In this document: piece after piece, positions 32,678 to 37,851 of the stretch
Numbering within the stretch: position 1 is the stretch's first letter
Layout of the letters: each line of letters begins with the position of its first letter
From: Oscillospiraceae bacterium
GTDB lineage: Bacteria; Bacillota; Clostridia; Oscillospirales; Ruminococcaceae
DNA: 37,851 nucleotides
NCBI GenBank assembly: GCA_017436575.1
Contig: JAFSCU010000022.1
Coordinates: forward strand, 1 to 37,851
Direction of reading: 5' to 3'
Made by a program: the position numbers and the translations under genes
The notes under the pieces: generated by a model
The model's database searches: none
Told to the model about the DNA's origin: nothing
What the model saw: only the letters and a program-made list of their open reading frames with translations

Positions 32678-33175
32678 ATGAAAAAAATTATTTCTTTTGC
32701 TCTCGCTGCTGTAATGGCACTGTCTATGGTTGCCTGCGGTGGCGGTGAAGAAGCTAAATCTTACGATGTTGCTGCAGTTGCAAAAACAATCGAAGATGCA
32801 AATCCAATCAGAATGAGCACACCAATCGCTCAGGACTATATCGACTTTATTGGTCTCAGCGAAGATATGTACGAAGCTTATGCAGGTTCTTACTGCCCAA
32901 TCACACCAGGTGTAGATGTAATCATGGTTGTTGAAGCTAAAGACGGCAAAGTGGAAGATGTAAAAGCTAAACTGGAACAGAGAAAAGCTGAAATCGTTGC
33001 AGCTAACGAAAACTATGTTGGTTCCCTGCTGGACAAAGCAAAAGAAGGCAGAATTGTTGTTAAAGGCAATGTAGTTGTTTTGGTTATCGCAGGTGACGAA
33101 ATGGTTGTTGAAGACCAGGGTGTTGCAAAAGCATACGAACCAGTTGATGCAGCTATCGAAGAAGCATTTAAATAA
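32678..33175 (+). CDS. DUF4358 lipoprotein
   Basis: A 165-residue lipoprotein with signal peptide ending in lipobox MVAC (Cys20) and a Gly-rich linker, followed by a DUF4358-type domain (VAKTIEDANPIRM; DVIMVVEAKDGKVEDVKAKLEQ's region around residues 85-108; IVVKGNVVVLVIAG). Function is unknown. AAGGAG lies 6 nt upstream of the ATG. It follows the FMN-binding lipoprotein by 75 nt, with an imperfect inverted repeat between them, and ends at a UUCG hairpin terminator. Confidence 0.85.
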   Translation: MKKIISFALAAVMALSMVACGGGEEAKSYDVAAVAKTIEDANPIRMSTPIAQDYIDFIGLSEDMYEAYAGSYCPITPGVDVIMVVEAKDGKVEDVKAKLEQRKAEIVAANENYVGSLLDKAKEGRIVVKGNVVVLVIAGDEMVVEDQGVAKAYEPVDAAIEEAFK

Positions 33176-33183
33176 TTTGATTT

Positions 33184-33207
33184 AAAAAGAGGCTTCGGCC
33201 TCTTTTT
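33184..33207 (+). terminator. Terminator with UUCG loop
   Basis: A 10-bp perfect stem (AAAAAGAGGC/GCCTCTTTTT) closed by the very stable TTCG tetraloop and followed by T-run, 8 nt past the DUF4358 stop. Confidence 0.9.
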
Positions 33208-33285
33208 TGTTTGTATTGAATTTAACCTGCATACCTGCATAAATGTTAAACTTATATTAAGTTTTATAAGTATATGGAGGATAAT

Positions 33286-33626
33286 ATAAAAGTAGGGTTT
33301 ATAAGATGCATGCAAACTGAAGACTGCTGCCCTGGCAGTGTAGACTTTAAAACCGTTGCCAAAAAAGAAGGCTCTTTTACCGGTATAGAAGAAGATATAA
33401 AAATTGTAGGCTTATAAACTGTGGCGGCTGTCCTGGCAAAAAAGCTGTGCTGAGAGCCAGAGAAATGGTTAAGCGCGGTGCTGATACTATATGCTTTACA
33501 ACTTGTATCACAAAAGGCACACCTATTGGCTTTGCATGCCCATTTGCCAAAAAGATGATGGATACTGTAGCAAAAGATTTGGGCGAAAACATCAGAATTC
33601 TTGATTATTCACATGAAGCTAAATAA
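33286..33626 (+). pseudogene. Decayed CGGC domain protein gene
   Basis: The frame from 33286 reads (I)KVGFIRCMQTEDCCPGSVDF onward and ends at TAA (33415-33417) just after KIVGL. The next frame continues NCGGCPGKKAVLRARE, then MVKRGADTICFTTC and ITKGTPIGFACPFAKK, to TAA at 33624-33626. The joined product of about 113 residues is a CGGC-domain protein (possible metal or redox function). Two defects are seen: a 1-nt loss near 33412, where GGCTTATAAAC would read GGCTTTATAAAC if intact, and an ATA where the start ATG is expected, 5 nt after a perfect GGAGG. Both point to real decay rather than an assembly slip, although the latter cannot be excluded. Confidence 0.8.
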
Positions 33627-33639
33627 TTGTATTTGACTT

Positions 33640-33663
33640 AAAGAGAGGTTTTTACCTCTCTTT
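33640..33663 (+). terminator. Terminator after CGGC remnant
   Basis: A 10-bp perfect stem (AAAGAGAGGT/ACCTCTCTTT), 4-nt loop, T-run, 14 nt past the remnant's stop codon. Confidence 0.85.
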
Positions 33664-33754
33664 TAATTTGTATTTAACTAGTTTAGTCTTATTAAAGATT
33701 ATGTAAAAACAATGTAAAAGTTTATCGTTATTGCTAATTTTCATAATTTTATTC

Positions 33755-33783
33755 TTGAATATGTAATTGCTTATATGTATAAT
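33755..33783 (+). promoter_or_regulatory. Promoter of MBOAT-DHHW pair
   Basis: TTGAAT (33755-33760) and perfect TATAAT (33778-33783), spacer 17 nt, 61 nt before the TTG start. Confidence 0.7.
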
Positions 33784-33843
33784 ATTATTTGTTGTATTTA
33801 AAAATAAATATATAAATAATCAAATAATTGGAGGTAAAACTTT

Positions 33844-35226
33844 TTGATATTCAGTAATATATTTTTTATGTTCCGATTTCTGACAGTAGTTTTACTGATT
33901 TACTATATAGTACCTTACAAATACAAAAATGGCATTATTACCATTGCCAGCCTTATTTTCTACTCATGGGGTGAAGTAAAATACTTCCCTATTATGATAG
34001 CAAGTACGGTTGTAGACTTTTTTTCATCACAGTACATTGAAAGAAACCGCGGCGATATAAAGAAAATGCGCAGAGGGCTTGCATGCTCTATGGTTTTCAA
34101 TCTGGGCTGCCTGATTTTCTTCAAGTATACTGACTTTTTTATTTCAAACATCAATACCTTTGCCGGAACAAGTATTCCGCTTTTAAGATTTTCCCTGCCG
34201 CTTGGCATCAGTTTCTATACATTCCAGACAATGTCTTACACAATAGATGTGTACCGCGGCAAAGTGCCTGCTGAAAAGAACATTATCAATTTCTCTGCAT
34301 TCGTTACAATGTTCCCTCAGCTGATTGCAGGCCCTATCGTTCTGTATTCCGACATCAATGAAAAGCTGAATACTCACGAAGGCAGAATCACACTGGATGG
34401 TATCAACGAAGGCATCAAACTGTTTATCTTCGGTCTGGGCAAAAAAGTACTGATTGCCAACAATGTAGGCGCACTGTGGACCGATATTGAAACAATGGGC
34501 TTTGGTATGGTTTCCACACCGTTGGCCTGGCTGGGTATTATCGCCTATTCCCTGCAGATTTATTTTGACTTTTCCGGTTATTCACTGATGGCAATTGGCC
34601 TGGGCAAAATGCTGGGCTTTGACTTTCCACAGAACTTCAACCTGCCATACATTTCAAAAAGCGTAACAGAATTCTGGCGCAGATGGCACATGACACTGTC
34701 CGGCTGGTTCAGGGAATATGTTTACATTCCTCTGGGCGGCAACAGAAAAGGCCTGAAAAGACAGATTCTGAATATGCTGGTGGTATGGTTTCTGACAGGT
34801 TTCTGGCATGGTGCTGACTGGAACTTTATGCTGTGGGGTTTATACTATTTTATGCTGCTTGCCATTGAAAAAGTATTTCTGCTGAAATGGCTGCAGAAAC
34901 ACCCTGTTCCTGCAAGAATTTATACCCTGCTGACAATTGCAGTAGGCTGGGCAATTTTTTACATTACAGACTTGGGTATGCTGGGCAGATTTATTGTAAA
35001 AATGTTCTCATTCTCCGGTGGCGTAAGCGCAGGCTATTACTTCAGAAACTATTTTGTTTCTATTCTGGTGGGCATTCTTTGTTCCACACCTCTTACAATC
35101 AGATTCTACGAAAAATACAAAAACAACAATGTGGTTATGATTCCTGTGCTGACAGCTGTTTTTCTGCTGAGTGTTGCGTATCTGGTAGATAGCACATACA
35201 ACCCATTTATCTATTTCAGATTTTAA
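33844..35226 (+). CDS. MBOAT O-acyltransferase (AlgI/DltB-like)
   Basis: A 460-residue polytopic membrane enzyme of the MBOAT family that passes acyl groups (usually acetyl) across the membrane. About 10-11 hydrophobic segments are visible. Signature regions are FPQLIAGPI (157-165), FWRRWHMTLSGWFREY (277-292, His282) and the catalytic WHGADWNFMLWG (321-332, His322). It resembles AlgI and clostridial poly(alginate)-like acetylases; the acceptor polymer is unknown. The start is TTG with GGAGG 9 nt upstream. The DHHW gene follows 12 nt after, so the two make a typical acyltransferase module. Confidence 0.92.
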   Translation: MIFSNIFFMFRFLTVVLLIYYIVPYKYKNGIITIASLIFYSWGEVKYFPIMIASTVVDFFSSQYIERNRGDIKKMRRGLACSMVFNLGCLIFFKYTDFFISNINTFAGTSIPLLRFSLPLGISFYTFQTMSYTIDVYRGKVPAEKNIINFSAFVTMFPQLIAGPIVLYSDINEKLNTHEGRITLDGINEGIKLFIFGLGKKVLIANNVGALWTDIETMGFGMVSTPLAWLGIIAYSLQIYFDFSGYSLMAIGLGKMLGFDFPQNFNLPYISKSVTEFWRRWHMTLSGWFREYVYIPLGGNRKGLKRQILNMLVVWFLTGFWHGADWNFMLWGLYYFMLLAIEKVFLLKWLQKHPVPARIYTLLTIAVGWAIFYITDLGMLGRFIVKMFSFSGGVSAGYYFRNYFVSILVGILCSTPLTIRFYEKYKNNNVVMIPVLTAVFLLSVAYLVDSTYNPFIYFRF

Positions 35227-35238
35227 GGAGGTGGCAAA

Positions 35239-36354
35239 ATGAAAGATTTATTTAAAAACCTGAAGAAATATCCTTTGGTTATCTATTTTGCCGTTGTCCT
35301 GTATGGTATTGGCATTGCTGACCTGTTCAGCCCTGTAAAAACCCATTCTGAACTGGAAAACAGAGAACTGGCTACATTCCCGAAATTCAGCTGGAAACAG
35401 CTGTTTGACAACGAATATACACCACAGATTGAAGATTTTACTGAAGATCATTTCATAGTAAGAGATAAATGGATTTCACTGAAAAGTATCAGCGAATCAA
35501 TGCTGGGCAAAACTGAAAACAACGGTGTAGTATACGGAAAAGACGGCTATCAGTTTACAAAGTTTGTTACCACTGATTACAGCCAGATGGAAAAGAATGT
35601 GGGCTACATCAATAAATTTATTGATAGACACCCAGAAAGAAACGTGCATTTCCTGCTGGCACCTACTGCACCTGGTGTGATGACTGATAAAGTTACCGCT
35701 GACAGCCCTGTTATCAATACAGACTACATCCTGGGCTATGCGGCTGATAACATTAACCACCGTGCACTTATAGATGTGCGCGATGCACTGAAACAGCACA
35801 CAGATGAATATATCTACTATCGCACTGACCATCACTGGACTACATTGGGTGCATATTACGGCTATGAAGCTATGATGAATGCACTGGGTAGAGAATACAC
35901 AACAATCGACCGATACACTATGGTTGATGTTCCGGATTTTCTGGGTACACATTATTCCAAATCAAAAACTTACAATGTACAGGCTGATACACTAAGCTAT
36001 ATTGATATTGAAGCTGATATTGTAATCAACGATGTAGCCGCCAACATCTATGAAAAAGAAAAACTGGATGTACGCGACAAGTACGCAATGTTTACACGCG
36101 GTAACCCAGGCTATGCTACAATCAAAGGCAATGGCCAGGGTAAGATAATGATTCTGAAAGACAGCTATGCCAACTGTATGATTCCTTATATGGTGGCAGA
36201 TTTCGAGGAAATCCATATCTTTGATATGCGCTATATGACAATGGGTCTGGACCAGTTTATCACAGAACACGATTATGATGATATTCTTTTCCTGTACAAC
36301 TGCGAAACATTCCTGTCTGACAAAGACCTGGTAAAAATCAATATGTTCAACTAA
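35239..36354 (+). CDS. DHHW (AlgJ/AlgX-like) acyltransferase partner
   Basis: A 371-residue protein with an N-terminal membrane segment (about residues 11-29) that may act as a signal anchor, placing an SGNH-hydrolase-like domain outside the membrane. The DHHWT motif (residues 197-201) defines the family; the nearby GKIMILKDSYANCMIPY holds the Ser of the SGNH site. Such proteins take the acyl group from an MBOAT partner and put it on extracellular glycan; the glycan is unknown. AAGGAGGTGGCAAA precedes the ATG directly after the MBOAT stop. A strong terminator follows. Confidence 0.88.
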   Translation: MKDLFKNLKKYPLVIYFAVVLYGIGIADLFSPVKTHSELENRELATFPKFSWKQLFDNEYTPQIEDFTEDHFIVRDKWISLKSISESMLGKTENNGVVYGKDGYQFTKFVTTDYSQMEKNVGYINKFIDRHPERNVHFLLAPTAPGVMTDKVTADSPVINTDYILGYAADNINHRALIDVRDALKQHTDEYIYYRTDHHWTTLGAYYGYEAMMNALGREYTTIDRYTMVDVPDFLGTHYSKSKTYNVQADTLSYIDIEADIVINDVAANIYEKEKLDVRDKYAMFTRGNPGYATIKGNGQGKIMILKDSYANCMIPYMVADFEEIHIFDMRYMTMGLDQFITEHDYDDILFLYNCETFLSDKDLVKINMFN

Positions 36355-36357
36355 AAC

Positions 36358-36383
36358 AAAAGGACACCAGCCGGTGTCCTTTT
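36358..36383. terminator. Terminator of MBOAT-DHHW unit
   Basis: An 11-bp perfect stem (AAAAGGACACC/GGTGTCCTTTT, 4-nt loop) with T-runs on both strands. It also abuts the stop codon of the minus-strand small gene at 36383-36597. Confidence 0.88.
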
Positions 36384-36597
36384 TATTTGATTATGTTTTT
36401 ATATACAAGATACTTATATATGCACATAGCATAGAGTACAAACGACAGAAGTCTTATAAAGATAACCAGGTAAATCAGTTCAGCTCTATGAAAAGTTCTA
36501 TGTTCAAATTTTATCAGAAATTCAAATAAAATACTGATTAAAAGTATCTTGGTGGCATACAGTGCCAGTTTTTTATTGATTCCAATTCTTTATTCAT
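36383..36597 (-). pseudogene. Small membrane gene with frameshift at A AAA AAC
   Basis: Minus-strand AAGAGGT precedes an ATG at 36597. Zero frame reads MNKELESIKN then WHCMPPRYF and stops at 36538. The -1 frame continues KLALYATKILLISILFEF, a linker, and a second hydrophobic run (LIYLVIFIRLLSFVLYAM) to TAA at 36383. Joined, this gives a plausible 71-residue two-helix membrane protein. The shift point is exactly the in-phase slippery heptamer A AAA AAC (36568-36574), and a small hairpin TGGCA/TGCCA follows at once. Programmed -1 frameshifting, phase variation, loss of one A in the run, or an assembly error are all possible. The gene has its own TTGTTT-17-TATAAT promoter. Confidence 0.6.
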
Positions 36598-36608
36598 AGT
36601 ATTACCTC

Positions 36609-36637
36609 TTGATAAACACATTATAGCATTGTATAAT
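36609..36637 (+). promoter_or_regulatory. GNAT gene promoter
   Basis: TTGATA (36609-36614) and perfect TATAAT (36632-36637), spacer 17 nt, 33 nt before the GNAT ATG. Confidence 0.7.
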
Positions 36638-36648
36638 GATAAAAACAA
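36620..36648 (-). promoter_or_regulatory. Small membrane gene promoter
   Basis: Minus-strand TTGTTT (36643-36648) and perfect TATAAT (36620-36625), spacer 17 nt, 22 nt before the ATG. It lies face to face over the GNAT promoter. Confidence 0.6.
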
Positions 36649-36670
36649 TATTTCACAAGGAGGTAACACT

Positions 36671-37141
36671 ATGGTTATAAGACGATTTGAAATTGCTGAT
36701 GCGCAGCAGACTTTTGAAATGATCGCACACACATTGCGAACTGTAAACATCAGAGATTATTCACCACAGTTTATTGAAGAAACTATTGCACAGTTGACAC
36801 CACCCATACTGATTGAAAGACGGACAAACAGCCATATGTATGTTATCTGCGATGGTGAAAAAATTATAGCCTGCGGCGCCATTGCCGGTTTCTGGGGCAG
36901 TGAAACTGAAAGTATACTGCTGACAATTTTTGTACACCCTGATTATCAGGGCAAAGGTGTGGGCAGAAAACTGATAGAAACGCTGGAAAGTGATGAATAC
37001 TTCCTGCGTGCAGAGAGAATAGAAATACCTGCATCAATTACAGCTGTGGGCTTTTATCAGAAAATGGGTTACAATTATAAAGATGGTATATCCACACCTG
37101 ATGAAGAACAGCATGTAAGACTGGAAAAGTTCATAAAATAA
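36671..37141 (+). CDS. GNAT family N-acetyltransferase
   Basis: A 156-residue cytosolic acetyltransferase. It begins VIRRFEIADAQQTFEMI, and acetyl-CoA motif A is FVHPDYQGKGVGRKLIE (about residues 97-113), followed by GFYQKMGY (about 132-139), the usual motif B end. The acceptor is unknown. The start at 36671 follows AAGGAGGT by 6 nt; the open frame begins at 36629 inside the promoter -10 region. It is monocistronic with a terminator 36 nt past its stop. Confidence 0.9.
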   Translation: MVIRRFEIADAQQTFEMIAHTLRTVNIRDYSPQFIEETIAQLTPPILIERRTNSHMYVICDGEKIIACGAIAGFWGSETESILLTIFVHPDYQGKGVGRKLIETLESDEYFLRAERIEIPASITAVGFYQKMGYNYKDGISTPDEEQHVRLEKFIK

Positions 37142-37176
37142 ACTCAATTAACCTTTGTATATAACTAAAACATTTT

Positions 37177-37203
37177 AGCCAGGCTGCACTATACAGCCTG
37201 GCT
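37177..37203 (+). terminator. Terminator of GNAT gene
   Basis: A 10-bp perfect stem (AGCCAGGCTG/CAGCCTGGCT, 7-nt loop) followed by TTTATATTT. Confidence 0.8.
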
Positions 37204-37460
37204 TTTATATTTGCCGCCACAATACAGTGCAATGTTATCTGTATATGTGCAAAATTACTGTTTGTGAAATTGTGATTTTTACATCTGTTCAATTGGGATT
37301 TGGCGAACAGATAATAAAAATATTATATAATGAAAAAGCTATCTGTTAACTTAAATATCTTTTTTTATGAAAAACTATTGAAATTAATTTTAAATTCATT
37401 TAGGCTTATTATAGGACGTCCAAACAATATGATTTTACTGCTTTACAGGAGGATGTTTTA
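37204..37460. other. Intergenic leader of serine hydrolase gene
   Basis: A 257-nt AT-rich gap with no protein-coding frame that I can support. It holds an 8-bp inverted repeat ATCTGTTC (37283-37290) / GAACAGAT (37305-37312) and a TATAAT at 37326-37331 without a convincing -35 box, which suggests a promoter that needs an activator at the repeat. The ribosome site GGAGG lies 8 nt before the next ATG. Confidence 0.4.
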
Positions 37461-37851
37461 ATGAAGAAAGTTTTGAATACTTATTCAAGCAAAAACGATA
37501 CAAATATAAAACAGATTGTAGCCTATAAAGATAACGTGCTTGAGATTGAAGAGTATAAAGATGGATTTAAAAAAGACGATACAATGAATGTAATGAGCGT
37601 AACAAAATCTGTAACATCATTGCTGATAGGTATTGCCATTGACCAAGGTTTGATAAAAAGTGCAGACGACTTTGTGATGGACTATTATAAGGAAATTTAC
37701 ACTCCTAAAAGAGGAGAGCAAACGATATTTAAAGTTACAATTAAACATTTGCTGACAATAACAGCACCCTATAAAGGAAAGAGTGAACCTTGGACAAAGG
37801 TTTGCACATCTGAAGATTGGACACTGACAACATTAGATATTTTAGGTGGTC
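37461..37851 (+). CDS. Serine hydrolase (beta-lactamase class C-like), partial
   Basis: The first 130 residues of a protein that runs off the right end. The frame begins MKKVLNTYSSKNDTNIKQ and carries SVTKSVTSLLIGIAIDQG, in which S-V-T-K is the SxxK motif of the serine beta-lactamase/penicillin-binding fold; downstream TIKHLLTITAPY fits the usual loop of the family. There is no obvious signal peptide, so it may be a cytosolic esterase-like member and should not be taken as a resistance gene. CAGGAGG lies 8 nt before the ATG. The other catalytic motifs (YxN, KTG/HxG) would be beyond the window edge. Confidence 0.85.
   Translation, partial: MKKVLNTYSSKNDTNIKQIVAYKDNVLEIEEYKDGFKKDDTMNVMSVTKSVTSLLIGIAIDQGLIKSADDFVMDYYKEIYTPKRGEQTIFKVTIKHLLTITAPYKGKSEPWTKVCTSEDWTLTTLDILGG

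Noticed and set aside
37461-37851. Beta-lactamase resistance determinant
   Set aside because: Only the SxxK part is visible, no signal peptide is seen, and the rest lies outside the window.

Overview
The window reads as chromosomal DNA from an anaerobic, low-GC Gram-positive bacterium of the class Clostridia, most like Oscillospiraceae/Ruminococcaceae. This rests on several things seen here: AT-rich DNA with strong AGGAGG-type ribosome binding sites, textbook TTGACA/TATAAT promoters, the SRP RNA-dnaX-ybaB-recR and recD2-comF-mreB gene orders, ThyX in place of ThyA, a PduL-type phosphotransacylase, an S-box (SAM-I) riboswitch on metK, a CIRCE-like operator on groESL, EFR1-type ferredoxins and many short lipoproteins. 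No species can be named from the sequence alone. There is no phage, transposase, integrase, CRISPR array, tRNA or rRNA that I can support.

Layout. 1-1.0 kb: a membrane-anchored YfjL-like protein on +. 1.0-8.0 kb: a long minus-strand unit, thyX-tmk-DUF2156-GNAT-MATE-mltG-U32 (tRNA hydroxylase type), ending at a bidirectional terminator. 8.1-15.1 kb: minus-strand DNA repair and cell-shape genes (pcrA, a YgjP-like metallopeptidase, mreB, comF, recD2). 15.1-18.3 kb: a small membrane protein, then recR, ybaB, dnaX and, just upstream, the SRP RNA. 18.4-21.3 kb: an Xre-type regulator with a palindromic operator, pduL, a hypothetical gene and a highly expressed flavodoxin/ferredoxin fusion. 21.3-22.8 kb: metK with its SAM riboswitch and a consensus promoter. 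22.8-26.5 kb: a seven-gene minus-strand run (Nudix, TraX, DUF4298, DUF1349, ACT, unknown, APH-like kinase) from one good promoter. 26.6-29.2 kb: an MscS channel, a gene remnant and two secreted or anchored small proteins. 29.3-31.3 kb: groES-groEL. 31.4-33.2 kb: a Gx (HepI-like) transporter diverging from an FMN-binding lipoprotein and a DUF4358 lipoprotein. 33.3-36.4 kb: a decayed CGGC-domain gene and an MBOAT-DHHW O-acyltransferase pair. 36.4-37.9 kb: a small membrane gene with a frameshift, a GNAT acetyltransferase and the start of a serine hydrolase.

Most of the window is core housekeeping. The more unusual signals are regulatory or decay-related: a CIRCE variant changed symmetrically in both arms, a 24-bp perfect palindrome with a TACANNTGTA core between the Gx transporter and FMN lipoprotein genes, a 23-bp palindrome at the Xre gene, a roughly 167-nt SRP RNA with flipped pairs around its GGAA loop, and a small membrane gene split exactly at an in-phase A AAA AAC heptamer. 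I did not find a convincing large unknown system. Three short genes carry apparent 1-nt frameshifts, so assembly accuracy should be kept in mind.
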